Shown one piece after another: positions 33,618-46,736 of a DNA stretch of 64,000 nucleotides. The notes under the pieces are model-generated. The model was not told where the DNA came from and ran no database searches. It was given only the letters and a program-made list of their open reading frames with translations. Location of the stretch: contig NC_039366.1 of NCBI RefSeq assembly GCF_003573695.1, forward strand, positions 163,818,339-163,882,338, written 5' to 3'. Made by a program: the position numbers and the translations under genes. How positions within the stretch are numbered: the stretch's first letter is position 1; each line of letters opens with the position of its first letter. This stretch comes from Papaver somniferum (lineage: Eukaryota; Streptophyta; Magnoliopsida; Ranunculales; Papaveraceae).

Positions 33618-36419
33618 TAAAGATGGGGAAAAACGATTTGCTGGTTTTTACGGAATTGAGGAGACGTCCGTGTGGAGACTCCTTGAACCGAGCGTAATGT
33701 TGAACCTCACACAGATGAACTGCAAGAAGGGAGTGCTTTAAGTTCGAGAGATCAATCTGTAGGACTCCGGTCTAAACCAAGAACAATGGTCTTTCCAGAG
33801 TCAATTCGGTCACAAGAGAGGATGGGTTGATCTGTAGGAGGGAAGCTGAGAAATGTGTGGGATCAATGGTGATCTGAGATTTTAGGTGTGTTGTGAATTC
33901 AGTGTAAGAACGCTCTGAATGATTGAATTTTACTTAATTGAGATTGATTGCTCAGACGATGAGTTCGTGTAGACGAAGGATTGTCTGTATGAACTTGCCG
34001 AGAACTTGCTTGTTTAGACGAATGTTCGAGTATTCGAATCTTGTCCTTTCAATCATGATTCAGATGTCTTTTTATATAACTAAATTAAAAACACCATGAT
34101 CCCATGAAGTGTGACAGTTGTTGGAATTAGAGAGTGGGGAAGTGGGAAATCGTGTTAAAACCAGTTGCTCATCGTGCGGAGACTTGATTAATTTTCCACC
34201 CACTACTTTGCCGACTCTTCCAACTGATTGCACGACTTGCTCACATTCTCGTCGTGGGTGAACACACGTGCCGCAGATCGCCAAACCAAAACCCTAGTTA
34301 CTATCCCCCCATGTGACACGATTGATATCTCGTGATTGTGGAGTCAGTTGCTGACTTTATGGAACGATGAGTCCATGTATTGCTGAGTTGAACATGATTT
34401 TCAAATGTTCTGAAACTCATGAATTAAATATGTCTGCTGAGACGAGGTGTTATTATGTTGATTACGAAAGACGAACAAACCGTGTTGCTAAATTGTTGAA
34501 TATTGATAGTTGAACCAATATTCTTGAATCTGAGCAAATATTGCTGGTTCGAACAAATATTTCCGGTTTGAGCAAACCCCTAATTGTTTGGAAAGAGTTT
34601 GAACCTAATATGAGCAATTGAGCAAATTAGGTTAAAATCATTAAAACGTGTGGGACCGGCTGTTTGCAAGCCTTAGGGTCACCCTTGGTCGGTTAAGGGG
34701 ATGTGCCCGTGTCACCATAGTGTACGTGTCTCAGTCCTGAGAGTTATAATATTTTCCGATGCGCGTTTGAGCAACATTTTGAGAAAATATACAGAATCCA
34801 GGGTTTTGCTGAAACTAGGAAAAATACATAAGATGATGAAAAATAATAAATAAAACAGGGAATTGCAAGGTGCGGGACCGGCCACGGCTAGGGCATAGCC
34901 GGCATGCTGACAAGCATGGTCCCACACTTTCCCAGTTTTATGTAATTTTGCGTATTTTCTCTGAATTGAGGGAAATCCCATGAAACCGGAGAGTTTTATG
35001 AAATTAGGGAACTTCCATGAGATTTGAGAAATAAAATAGGGAATGATGGAGTGTGGGACCGACAATGGCCAAGGCATGGCCGGCCGGCAACCGGGCACGG
35101 TCCCAGGGCACTCTTCCCAATTTTATGTAATTTTCATGATTTTAGAGAATTTTCATAATATCAGAGAGATTTGTTGAAACCAAGGTATTTTGTTGAAATC
35201 AGGGAGTTTTCATGGAATGAGGAAAACAAAACAAATAACAATAATAAAATAAGGTGTGTGTGGGACCGGCTAGGGTATGACCAGCCGGCTAGGGCCCGGT
35301 CCCACGAGTTTTCTTAATTTTATAATATTTTTCATGGGTTTAGGGAAAATTCATGAAATCAGAGAATTTTCATGGTTTTAGGGAAAATTTATGAAATTAG
35401 GGAATTTTCATGGATTGAGAGAAATAATAAAATAATGGGGACGTGAGGTGTGGGACCGGCCACGGTTAGGGCATGGCCGGCCGGCTGGTGTTCCGTCCCG
35501 CGACACCTTTCCCTAATTTTATTATTTTCTTGACATAAAGAAATATTATGAGATTAAAGAATTTCCTTGAATTGAAGGAGATTTGCTCGAACGAGAGAAT
35601 TTTCATGAGATCAAGGAAAAATAATAAAATATGATAAAATATAAAATTGGGCGTGGGACTGGTCACGGCATGACCGGCCGGCTGGTGAGCCCAGTCCCTG
35701 GCGCCTTTGCTAATATTTTATTATTATTATTTTTCCTTCCTATTTTGCATAGGTTCATCGTGCATTCGTATTTTTGAAATGCTTATTTGCGCATTCAAAT
35801 GCTGGTCTGTGCAATATTGCTAAGTACACTTGCAACATTTTAGTCAGGGCTTATTCGATGCTCAGATGCCTGTTTCGTTGAATATTTATCACTAACCCGT
35901 GGAATTCTGTTGGGAAGAACCACAGATTGAAATGACGAAATATAACGAAGAATCGTAAAATATTGCTGGATATTCAGGCGATTAGAGATAATTAACTGAT
36001 GGCTCTATACTAGCAGGGCTTCCTATCTAGGAGCATTAATTATTTGAGAGTTGAGCAATATGAACTTGCTGGAGTATCATATTTCTCCTATATAGTCAGG
36101 GAAAACCTGGTTGCATCCTGAAGACGTTGTCGCTCTATACTAGCAGGCATGTTGTCTAGGAGTCGTCCAATCTTTCGATTATATATAGAAATAATTACTG
36201 AAATTGCTCAGTATTCATGAGATGTGTCGTGGCCCCAGCTGGGAGACTACACATCTACAGATACTCTGAGAGACAGCTTTCTCAGTCAGAGATTTTATGG
36301 CATGAGCTTTCACGCTTTGTTGAGAGACATGAGTCTCAATACTCATCCGATTGTCGGATCCAAAGTATGCATAATTATGGTTTTACGATTTTTCCCTTGT
36401 CAAAAATCCACCATCTACA
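33618..36419 (-). mobile_element. 5' LTR of the inner element
   Basis: 2802 bp, within 3 bp of the 3' LTR length. Its terminal dinucleotide next to the primer site is mutated (TA for the expected CA, read in element direction). A TATATAAA on the minus strand at 34071-34078 is a promoter candidate. Short open frames within are LTR DNA. Confidence 0.9.
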
Positions 36420-36424
36420 ACATG

Positions 36425-36940
36425 GTATAATAACATTGCACCAGGAAGCATCGCAAGTTTGGGAGAAATGGTCAATGCCTTAAGGAAATACTTCTTCGTC
36501 TCAGAGCAGAGTACTCTTTCTGACTTAGGAAGGATGACTCAGAAGAACACTGAACACCCGAACGAATATGTGAAGAGGTTCAGGGTTCAAGCCTTGGATT
36601 GCCATGATCTGAATGTCACCGAACAACAACTGGTGGACTTGTGCATCAATGGGATGATCCCTGTCTACAGAGCCCTACTGGAAAATCTTCGGTTCCAGAC
36701 TTTCTCAGAACTCCATGAAGCAGCCAAGCGATCAGCAACTACCGCGCATGCTTTACTGAAAGAGAAAGACCTAGACTGAGAACATCGTGATACTCAGCGT
36801 CTCTTCAACAGACAATACAACCTCCAACCTTCCATGAACGTTGTTGCTGAAGGAAGCAAAAGGAAATCCGAAGATACCACAGCAGAATCATACTTCTCCA
36901 ATCTCTCAAGATCCTTCGAAAGCGCAAAGAAAGGATAACC
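36425..36940 (+). pseudogene. gag of the outer element, 3' part
   Basis: Continues the gag core directly after the ACATG duplication (GEMVNALRKYFFVSEQ; EYVKRFRVQALDCHDLNV). The frame closes at 36777-36779 and further homology to the basic gag tail runs to about 36940. Confidence 0.85.
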
Positions 36941-37108
36941 AATCCTGAAATGCACAAACCTCAACCCTGCATCAACAAACGAGGAAATGATCAGACAGAT
37001 TCAAACTTCTCTCTTCTCATTGAAGAAGTGATCGAGTTACTGGAAGTCTGGATTCAATATGGTGCAACCAAATTGACATTCATCAGGAGACAGCCAACTG
37101 AAGAATAA

Positions 37109-37520
37109 ATGAATAATCCCAGGGTAAAGACATGTTCAAAGCAACAAATTACATTGTGTCAGACGTCCGTCCATCTCGGAATACTCCTTGAACCTTCATC
37201 CACAGACAAGGAGATGCACGACTGGGGACTGCTTACCACAGTCCATCTCAGGAGAAATGAATTCGGAAGAATGTTGATCGATGCTGACACCACCATCAAC
37301 ATCATTCCACTGAGAACCCTCAGAGCCGCATACATCACTTGAAAAGAAGCTACTCGTGATCCCATCTCAATCAGACACCTTGAAGGAACGCTCAGAAATA
37401 CTTATGGCTATATCACTCTCAAAGTGAACATAAGTATAACCTAGACAGAAACCAAGTTTCACATAATCAGGAAGATCCAGGATATGACATGTTCTTCAGA
37501 TGAGCGTGGATCCACATTGA
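37109..37520 (+). pseudogene. Degenerate aspartic protease of the outer element
   Basis: EPSSTDKEMHDWGLLTTVHL and MLIDADTTINIIPLRTLRA match the inner protease at 31475-31924. The active-site triplet reads D-A-D in place of D-x-G, and the frame is closed by several stops, so no enzyme is possible. Confidence 0.75.
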
Positions 37521-37627
37521 AAAGATAGTAATGACAGAGCACTTTTGGTTGCACATCTCTCCAACGAAAAAAAATTTGATCCAGAAGATTTGGTGGGCGT
37601 TCCATTATCAGAGCACTTGGAAGAACT

Positions 37628-37864
37628 TTGAACTTCGACGAGGTTGAAACAAAGAACCTGCATGCATTGACATTCATCAAGAGGTTCTACACTCAGGAAA
37701 GTCTCACTCCTCCCGTGTCTATGTCATTTATTTCCTCACATGTTATCCTAGCATGGGGACTCCATTCTGTTGGCAACTCTGCTATTGCAAGACGTTATGA
37801 ATGGATAGCTCCACCACCTCTCCAAATCGAGCATCTCACCGAGGCATTCACTACTGAGAGATGA
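37628..37864 (+). pseudogene. Outer-element homologue of the ~110-residue segment
   Basis: FIKRFYTQESLTPP and ARRYEWIAPP match the inner segment at 31139-31468, again directly after protease. No reverse transcriptase lies between them in either element. Confidence 0.6.
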
Positions 37865-38271
37865 CGGAAGCATGGATAGACTTGTAGGAATGTCCACGAG
37901 TATCAGAAATCTCTGATGTCTGCACAAGTGTTGAATTCCGCTATCGCAGCGGAATGCCGAATCAACGGAAGATACACGGGCCGAGACAATCAAGCCTAAG
38001 ACATTCGACACTTCAGCGCTCAAGCATATAATAAGCCTTCGAATTGTACTCCCAATCAAAGAGTACACCTCCGATAATAACGCCTCTTGCTTCAGCACAA
38101 TATCTCGACGTAACACACTGGTTCAACACCGACATGATCAAAGTATAGCTGAATTAAAATCGATAAGCCTTCACTATCCCATGATAAGACTTCTGAAGCA
38201 GATGCAACATCATCAATGGATGCTACAAACTCCTTCAACTCTACTAAGTGAATGAGGGATGCACTGGGGAC
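37865..38271 (+). other. Degenerate internal DNA of the outer element
   Basis: No gene recognised; all frames have many stops. It ends at the TTGAT target site of the copia-type insertion and continues at 46737. Confidence 0.5.
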
Positions 38272-38276
38272 TTGAT
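38272..38276 (+). repeat. Target site duplication TTGAT (left)
   Basis: TTGAT at 38272-38276 and 46732-46736 flanks the copia-type element exactly. Confidence 0.95.
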
Positions 38277-40683
38277 TGAAAAAGCGGGGGTCTAACAATA
38301 CCACCCAATATTTCGCTTAGCAATTTGTATGGACTAACTCCGAAACACTTTCTAGTGAATCAGCTAGACAGTCAGACTCAATCTAGGGAAAAGTAGCTCA
38401 AGGAGTTAATATCTCTCTCTTGTTTTGATTCACTCAATCTAATAGAAATCAGCGAGTCCTAATCAAACACAAGGAATAACTTGGACGGTACCAAACACCA
38501 ATGTCCAAGGATCAATCAATATTAATCAACAACCAAAGGTCGGATTTCCAATTTATTAATTCAAATGCACAACCTGTAATATTTCAATTATATAAACAAA
38601 TATAATGCGGAAATAGAAATAACACAGACACCAGAATTTTGTTAACGAGGAAACCGCAAATACAGAAAAACCCTGGGACCTAATCCAGATTGAATAAACA
38701 CTGTATTAGGCCGCTACAGACACTAGCCTACTCCAACCTAACTTCGGACTGGACTATAGTTGAACCCCAATCAGTCTCCCACTGATCCAAGGTACGGTTG
38801 TACTCCCTACGCCTCTGATCCCAGCAGGATACTACGCACTTGATTCCCTTAGCTGATCTCACCCACAACTAAAAGTTGCTACGACCCAAAATCGCAGGCT
38901 TTAACAATAAACAAATCTGTGTCACACAGACAAGTCTATCAAAAGATCAATCTGTCTCCACAAAAAACCCTGAAAGTTTTTGTTCCGTCTTTTGATAATA
39001 ATCAAGGTGAATAGGAACCAATTGATAATCCGGTCTTATATTCCCGAAGAACAACCTAGATTAATCAATCACCTCACAAAAATCTTAACCGTATGGTAGC
39101 GAAACAAGATGTCGTGGAATCACAAACGATGAGACGAAGATGTTTGTGATTACTATTTATATCTTGCCTATCGGAGAACTCTCACGATCTCAAGAAAATC
39201 AATATGATTGTACTATTATGATACAAGATGCAAGATCAGATCACGAAACTACGATAAAAGTAGTATCAGTCTGGATTCACAATCTCAATGAAGTCTTTAA
39301 GTCGTTAACTTGGTTTTAGAAGAAGAAAACCAAAGGTTAAAGGAGAATCGACTCTAGCACGCAAACTAGTATCACACGTAAGGTGTGGGGATTAGTTTTG
39401 CACAATACTAGATGTCTCATTTATATAGACTTTCAAATCAGGGTTTTACCTTAGTTACAAATCAATCATTATCCACCGTTAGATGAAAACCTGATTTAGA
39501 TTCAAGCTAATATTTCTCAACCGTTAGATCGAAAACTTAGCTTGTCATACACAAATGACTGTACGCTTCTAGGTTTGTTAACCGCACCCAAACGTGTACA
39601 CTGTTGGTTCAACAATAGTCTACCCAAAGAGGTTAACCATATGAGCGTTTCATACCAACCATGTTCTTCTTCACCATAACTAGTTCAATTGACTCAAATG
39701 AACTAGTTAAGAGAGTTGTTCAATTGCAAAGAAATCTTATGTAACTACACAAGACACAATTGAAGCAAAGATGATTTGATTCACTCGAATCGGTTCATGA
39801 ACTTTAATAGCCACGGTTTGCAGATGCATTCCTTAGTCTTTTAAGATTTAGTTCGGAAATCATCTTTAGATATATAACCTTCTCAAGTTCGCAGACTAGG
39901 TTCGCGGATTTAAGACACCGGATAGAGTTTACAAACTCCAGCAGAAATTCTCGGGTTCGAGAACTACGTCGGTTCGCGGACTGGGTTCGCGGACTTGGCT
40001 CACGCAAGTAGTTTGTCAACTCCAGCAGAAATTCTCGGGTTTGAGAACTTCGGCAGTTCGCGGACTGAGTTCGCGGACTTGGCACTTGCCATACTTCCGG
40101 TTCTCTTGATCAACAAAGTTTGAAAACTTCGGTTCAAGGAATCCATTGGTTATGTAATCTAAACTCTCATTCCAATCATCGAAACATTCTTAGAGGACGT
40201 TATCTAGTTGTTACACTATTTCTCGTCAAAGCAATTTTCAAAGTGATTGAAACATTCATCACTTTCGTCACTAGGTAAAGATAAACTTGGTCGAAGCGAA
40301 AAACTTACCAACACATATTTCGAGATATAGATAGGCGAGGTATACTCAGCTCGAAATACCAAATGTGTATGATCTAGTCTATATATATAGCATATGACTT
40401 TTGTCTCAAAGAGTAGGAGATAGAATAGATAGAATTTTGAGTGACAGATAAGTTCAAGTCTCCACATACCTTTTTGTCGAGAAGTTCCACCGGTTCCTTG
40501 AGTAGATCTTCTACTTGTATGATGAATCGCCATGAAGTCCTTGAGCTCAACTACACTTACTATCCTAGTCCGAGACTTAGCTATAAGAGACTAGAAATCA
40601 AGACTTATAGTTTTGATCACTAACATTGACAAACATGCTTGAGATAGTAACACATGCGAGTTTGACCGAGCAGTGCTCTAACA
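38277..40683 (-). mobile_element. 3' LTR of the copia-type element
   Basis: 2407 bp. In element direction TGTTAGAGCACTGCTCGGTC to CCCGCTTTTTCA. A minus-strand TATATAA lies at 39421-39427. The open frames inside (39804-40085, 40216-40533) are LTR DNA; the first is repetitive because of a tandem GTTCGCGGACT-type block near 39890-40080. Confidence 0.92.
39880..40085 (-). repeat. Short tandem repeats in the copia-type 3' LTR
   Basis: GGTTCGCGGACT-type words and the phrase CTCCAGCAGAAATTCTCGGG are repeated here; the same block is at 45955-46135 in the 5' LTR, one sub-repeat shorter. Confidence 0.7.
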
Positions 40684-40697
40684 ATCTCCCCCTTTGT
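40684..40697 (-). promoter_or_regulatory. Polypurine tract of the copia-type element
   Basis: ACAAAGGGGGAGAT read on the minus strand, directly before TGTTAGAG. This is the standard Ty1/copia plus-strand primer. Confidence 0.88.
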
Positions 40698-42294
40698 CAA
40701 TTTTAGTGACAAAACTATCAATACATATGGAATACAAAAAAGATAATGAAACTTAGCAGCTCCTATTCCACATGTCTAATCTTCAACATTCCTCAAAATC
40801 TTCGTCACTTCCAAGTACTACAATGATCCCAAAGGTTGTAAGTTTAGCATCACCGTTGTTGAAGATCCGTAGCTATAACAATGAGAAAGAATCGGTCTCG
40901 ATCATTGTTATACAGTGTCATATTATTAATATACAGTGTCAAAGTCCAATTGTATCACAACTTCAACAATAATACTATGGTGATATGTATCACTCCCCCT
41001 TAGTCAATACTCCATCTCACATGAAAACCACCCCCTTTACACAATGACCTGAAAACCATATGTATTTGTAGTGTGAACTACATATTAATTCTCCCTCTTT
41101 TTGTCAATAAAATTGGCAAAGGTACAAGAACGAGATCATAATGAAATTTCCGTAAGAGACATTTCATGACTGAGAGAAACACACATCATCTTATTTAGAT
41201 ACAATCATATAGCCGAAGCTAACAGCATTCATCAAGGAGTTTAAAGATACAAGATAACCCCTCTAAAATTCCACAGCCGCACATCCCTCAAGATATGACC
41301 ATTAAGCACAAGTTCAAAAGAAATCTCCCCCATTTGATGTCATTCCCAAGGGAACAACAACGAGCGACCTTAATTTCAAGAGAAAAGAAGGATTTTATTG
41401 GACACCAAAACTATGAGAATGATTTTTATATCCATCACTTAATCAAATAATTCATAAGTAAACCCATGAATAATCTAATCGGCATACATAATCAAATTAA
41501 TCACAAAAATGATCAATTTAATTCATTGTGCTCAGCATAAGTAAACTTACGGAGCAACGACTAAGTTAATCATACAAGAGAGTGATTGGCTTAATCGTTC
41601 ATGTACTCAACACAAGAGAACTTGTGGAGTAATAACTAAATAACCAAGAAGATGATTAATTTAGTTCTAAATGCTCAACATAACGTACCTTATGGAACAA
41701 CCAACTAAGCTAATCAAAAATAATCAACTCAGTTGTATCGTGCTCAACATAAAACACATCACGGAGCCTTACGGTAATACAAAAAGATGGATCAATGAAG
41801 ATCTATACCGTGGAATACACAAGGATTCATTCTTTTGCACAAGCATATACAATAGCAATAATCCTTGGATACAAAATATTTTAACCTATCTTCCGTCAAG
41901 GGTTGACAATATAGGCTTAACTTTTGTATATGTCAAAAATCTATTCATTCTTAAACCAATACATGAATACCGATCGTGAACGACTTTACTTTTGACAAAA
42001 ATATGGGACAACAAAGTTCACGGACATAAACACAAATATCCCATAACAAGTTGCAATATAAAAAAATAAAAAATATTGCAAAACATCATCCTCCAAATAG
42101 TTTTAGAATTTTAAACCAAAAAACCTAAAAACAAAAAGATGAAAATAATAGCTATGTGTAGTCACAATCATCGTTATTCAAAGCACTAGTTATTCTTCCA
42201 ACTAAGCCAAAAAAAAGACATACTAGGCAACAATAGTAAATCAACAAGCTAAAGGAAAACAGACTCCAGTACACTTTCCGAACATGAACTAAGA
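40698..42294 (-). other. Non-coding 3' internal region of the copia-type element
   Basis: AT-rich, no gene seen. About four degenerate ~67-bp repeats lie at 41510-41770 (variants of GTGCTCAACATAA..AC..ACGGAGCAAC..CTAA). Confidence 0.6.
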
Positions 42295-42726
42295 TCATAT
42301 GGACGGTTCAGGAACTACACGATTCATGGGGTCTTTGATCTTGTGAAAGACAGCATTCATTGCAACACCGGAGTGGTGATTCTCTTTGCGAAGATCATTG
42401 ATGCATGACTTTATGAGACCAAGGTCAGTAGTAACCTTTTTCAACTCAGTTTCCAAAGCATCAAGGTTTTTCAGAGTAGCAATGAGCTCTTGTTTTGCTT
42501 CTCCAAAGTACTTAAGAAAGTCGTGAACAACTTCAGCAGAAATCATATCATCCTTTTCAGCATCCTCATGGACATAGGCAAAGTAACATGAAGTATTGGG
42601 ATGATCTTCGTCTACAAGAGTTCTTTTCTTCTTAGAATCGACAACAACTTCTTTGTCAAGGAATCCTCTTGCGAAACCACCATAGCAAGATGATGAAGAA
42701 GACATACTTGATAACCCAGAAACCAA
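42295..42726 (-). CDS. Uncharacterised 143-codon ORF of the copia-type element
   Basis: Begins MVSGLSSMSSSSSCYGG. A Ser-rich start and a basic patch (DSKKKRTLV) are followed by a helical, heptad-like region at about residues 65-115 (LKNLDALETELKKVTTDLGL), which suggests a coiled coil. No known domain. It is upstream of nothing coding in the element and may be a captured or element-specific ORF. Whether it is translated cannot be told. Confidence 0.45.
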   Translation of the reverse strand: MVSGLSSMSSSSSCYGGFARGFLDKEVVVDSKKKRTLVDEDHPNTSCYFAYVHEDAEKDDMISAEVVHDFLKYFGEAKQELIATLKNLDALETELKKVTTDLGLIKSCINDLRKENHHSGVAMNAVFHKIKDPMNRVVPEPSI

Positions 42727-43141
42727 CCTAGAGTATGCGTACGTTACTTTTGAAACTCACAAGTTGGTATATAAGGGTCTCTTAGAGAAGAGATTCTAGG
42801 GTTTTCTTAACAGTTGACTCGTGCCAGAACACGGGTATCCGTTCGAGTACAACATGACCCAGAAAAAGAAGCCCAACAAAAATAAAAAAAACATGCCTTT
42901 AAAAAAAAAACTTTTGAACCTGGATGTAGCAAGAAAAAAGATTCAACGGAGGAATTCCTAAAGAAAATGAGAAGTAGCTTTAGACCAAAACAATACTCTA
43001 AGCACAGCAAGTCTTCAATCGTTTCCTATGGACGATAAGAAGATAGCTCAACTTAACAGATGTGCATGCCAAAAGTATACTTGAATATCAACACATCTTA
43101 CTCAACAGGGTTTTTATGAGTAAGCTCTTTAAACCTTGTGA

Positions 43142-44293
43142 TTAATTAGCACATGTATGAGCAATATGCTCATCAAGAGATTTGTGTTTGTGGCCAAGTT
43201 TCTTTTTCCTTCCGAGACAATGAAATGATCCCTTGTTATGTGAGAAATTATCATAAAACTCACTGTCATCAAAATACGAGACATAGTTTAAGTTCTTACC
43301 AGAAGAATTTTGGTTTGATGAGGAAGACAACCTGTTGACGTATTCTTTATACCCTTCAATTATCTTCTTCAGATTATCTCTCAATTCATCAGTATTTCTT
43401 CTTTCATCTGAACTTTGTTTCTCAACAAGAGAAATGTTATTTTCAGAGACCATCACACGATCTTCCTTTAGACGATGTTTATTCAGATGTCTATTTTGTT
43501 CTCGAGTGTTTGAAGAACTCATTGAACTGACATTCCTGGTAACATACACAGGGTAGGTACGAAAACCAATTGGTTTGGACATACGAATGTCAGTTACACC
43601 TTTAAGAATCAAATCTAAGGTGTGTTGAACCAAGGAGTTTTTCTTCAACTTAGAGGTTCCATTTTGTTTCACCGAACTTTTTGTTTCACAGAAAAGACAT
43701 ACTTTCTGATCATCAGAATGATTAGATAGTACAGCCTTAAAACCATCGTTAGAAGATTTCCTCCCTTCATTTGATGTGCTGCCTTTTTGATTGATGGTGA
43801 CTCCAGGCACATTCGTTTTACAAGAAGGGGTTTCTGTTTTTGCTTCTGAACATGAACCATCTTTTGTGTCAGAAGTAATTGGTATATTAGATTTCTTTCA
43901 GCGTCCTTGAATAGAGAGTTTAGTCAAGCGATGTTCAATTTCCAAGGCATCTTTTCTGAGACTAGCTTCAAGAGACGTACACGATGACTGAACATCAGAG
44001 TTTCCTTTGGATTTGCAATCTTTTGTTACACCAAGTAGAACATCGAAATGATGTTTTAGCCAATTAAATCTATCAGCTTGGATTCTAGAAAGGTTTAGAA
44101 TCAATTGACCCTCTTCAGCTGTTTCTCGTTCAATTGAAGGGTTATCGGAAGAACACATGTCGGTGTTAGTCTGTCTCGTTAGTATGGAAGGTTTATCTAA
44201 GTACAAGATAGTAGAACCCTTCTTTTTAGAATTAGACGAGATAGAACTCTTATTACTGGTATCGCGTTTATCAGAGATAATACTCTTAACCAT
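43142..44293 (-). pseudogene. gag-like ORF of the copia-type element, one stop
   Basis: A frame of 384 codons from Met at 44293 to 43142, interrupted once by TGA at 43898-43900. It lies at the position of gag, about 50 bp after the primer site. It is rich in Ser, Lys and Asn, with a middle segment LNLSRIQADRFNWLKHHFDV, a CLFC pair (residue ~190) without the His-Cys half of a zinc knuckle, and a Tyr/Asp-rich C-terminus. No standard gag domain is recognised. It could be a fast-evolving gag or an unrelated ORF. Confidence 0.5.
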
Positions 44294-44345
44294 AGAGTCA
44301 GATCGCTACAAACACAAACTTGTAAGGTCTTCAACGTGTTTGCCT

Positions 44346-44357
44346 GCTCTGATACCA
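44346..44357 (-). promoter_or_regulatory. Primer binding site (initiator Met tRNA)
   Basis: TGGTATCAGAGC on the minus strand, two bases inside the 5' LTR. This is the classic site of plant Ty1/copia elements. Confidence 0.93.
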
Positions 44358-44359
44358 AT

Positions 44360-46731
44360 TAAAAAAGCGGGGGTCTAACAACACCACCCAATATTTATCT
44401 TAGCAATCTGTATGGACTAACTCCGAAACACTTTCTAGAGAATCAACTAGACAGTCAGACTCAATCTAGGTAAAAGTATCTCAAGGAGTTAATATCTCTC
44501 TCTTGTTTCGATTCACTCAACTTAATAGAAATCAGCGAGTCCTAATCAAACACAAGGAATAACTTGGACGGTACCAAAGACCAATGTCCAAGGATCAATC
44601 AACAACCAAAGCTCGGATTTCCAATTGATTGATTCAAACGCACAACCTGTATTATTTCAATTATATAAACAAATATAATGGGGAAATAGAAATAACCCAG
44701 AGACCAGAATTTTGTTAACGAGGAAACCGCAAATGCAGAAAAACCCCGGGACCTAATCCAGATTGAATACACACTATATTAAGCCGCTACAGACACTAGC
44801 CTACTCCAAGCTAACTTCGGACTGGACTATAGTTGAACCCCAATCAGTCTCCCACTGATCCAAGGTACAGTTGTACTCCCTACGCCTCTGATCCCAGCAG
44901 GATACTGCGCACTTGATTCCCTTAGCTGATCTCACCCATAACTAAGAGTTCTTACGACCCAAAATCGCAGGCTTTAACAATAAATAAATATGTCTCACAT
45001 AGACAAGTCTATCAAAGGATCAATCTGTCTCCCACAGAAAAACCCTAAAAGTTTTTGTTCTTTCTTTTGATAATAATTAAGGTGAACAGGAACCAATTGA
45101 TAATCCGGTCTTATATTCTCGAAGAACAGCCTAGATTAATCAATCACCTCACAACAATATTAATCGTATGGTAGCGAAACAAGATGTCGTGGAATCACAA
45201 ACGATGAGACGAAGATGTTTGTGATTACTTTTTATATCTTGCCTATCGGAGAACTCTCACGATCTCAAGCCAATCAATATGATTGTACTGTTACGATAGA
45301 AGATCACACAACTACGATAAAAGTACTATCGGTCTGCCTTCACAATCCCAATGAAGTCTTTAAGTCGTTAACCTGGTTTTAGAAGAAGAAAACCGAAGGT
45401 TAAAGGAGAATCGACTCTAGCACGCAAACTAGTATCACACGTAAGGTGTGGGGATTAGTTTTGCACAATACTAGATGTCTTCTTTATATAGCCTTTCAAA
45501 TCAGGGTTTTGCCTTAGTTACAAAGCAATCAATATCCACCGTTAGATGAAAACCTGATTTAGATTCAAGCTAATATTTCTCAACCGTTAGATCGAAAACT
45601 TAGCTTGTCATACACAAATTACTGTACGCTTCTAGGTTTGTTAACCGCACCCAAACGTGTACATTGTTGGTTCAACAATAGTCTACCCAAAGAGGTTAAC
45701 CATATGAGCGTTTCATACCAACCATGTTCTTCTTCACCATAACTAGTTCAATTGACTCAAATGAACTAGTTAAGAGAGTTTTTCAATTGCAAGGAAATCT
45801 TATGTAACTACACAAGACACAATTGAAGCAAAGATGATTTGATTCACTCGAATCGGTTCATGAAATTTAATAGCCACGGTTTGCAAATGCATTCCCTAGT
45901 CTTTTAAGATTAAGTTCAGAAATCATCTTTAGATATATAACCTTCTCAAGTTCGCAGACTAGGTTCGCGGACTTAAGACACCGGATAGAGTTTACAAACT
46001 CCAGCAGAAATTCTCGGGTTCCAGAACTACGCCGGTTCGCGGACTTGGCTCACGCAAGTAGTTTGTCAACTCCAGCAGAAATTCTCGGGTTTGAGAACTT
46101 CGGCAGTTCGCGGACTGAGTTCGCGGACTTGGCACTTGCCATACTTCTGGTTCTCTTGATCAACAAAGTTCGAAAACTTCGGTTCAAGGAATCCATTGGT
46201 TATGTAATCTAAACTCTCATTCCAATCATTGAAACATTATTAGAGGACGTTATATAGTTGTTACACTATTTCTCGTCAGAGCAATTTTCAAAGTGATTGA
46301 AACATTCATGACTTTTGTCACTAGGTAAAGATAAACTTGGTCGAAGCGAAAAGCTTACCGACACATATTTCGAGATATAGATAGGCGAGGTATACTCGGC
46401 TCGAAATACCAAATGTGTATGATCTAGTATATATATAGCATACGACTTTTGTCTCAAAGAGTAGGAGATAGAATAGATATAATTTTGAGTGACAGATAAG
46501 TTAAAGTCTCCACATACCTTTTTTTCGACAAGTTCCACCGGTTCCTTGAGTAGATCTTCTACTTGTATGATGAAGTTCCATGAAGTCCTTGATCTCAACT
46601 GCACTTACTATCCTAGTCCGAGACTTAGATATAAGAGACTATAAATCAAGATTTATAGTTTTGATCACTAACATTGACAAACATGCTTGAGATAGCAACG
46701 CATGCGAGTTTGAACGAGCAGTGCTCTAACA
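44360..46731 (-). mobile_element. 5' LTR of the copia-type element
   Basis: 2372 bp, with a minus-strand TATATAAA (45483-45490) as likely promoter. Its end next to the primer site reads TA where the 3' LTR has CA. The open frame at 46266-46604 is LTR DNA. Confidence 0.92.
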
Positions 46732-46736
46732 TTGAT

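Larger units (their letters stand above)
22778..36419 (-). mobile_element. Inner Tat-like Ty3/gypsy element (13.6 kb)
   Basis: A minus-strand element with LTRs at 33618-36419 (5') and 22778-25582 (3'), target duplication ACATG, inserted in the gag of the outer element. The order in its own direction is 5' LTR, primer site, gag, protease, ~110-residue segment, integrase C-terminus, spacer, an antisense PMD gene, polypurine tract, 3' LTR. Reverse transcriptase and RNase H are absent. By eye its two LTRs differ at about 15 of the first ~260 aligned bases, so the insertion is not very recent. Confidence 0.92.
38277..46731 (-). mobile_element. Non-autonomous Ty1/copia-type element (8.5 kb)
   Basis: Minus-strand element with 2.4-kb LTRs at 44360-46731 (5') and 38277-40683 (3'), perfect TTGAT duplications, an initiator-Met primer site and a typical copia polypurine tract. 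The 3.7-kb internal region has two coding blocks but no integrase, reverse transcriptase or protease motif, so it must use enzymes of another element. By eye the two LTRs differ at about 8 of their first ~130 aligned bases. Confidence 0.93.

Noticed and set aside
39804..40085. 93-codon minus-strand frame with internal peptide repeats
   Set aside because: It comes from short tandem repeats of the copia LTR; its counterpart in the 5' LTR is broken.
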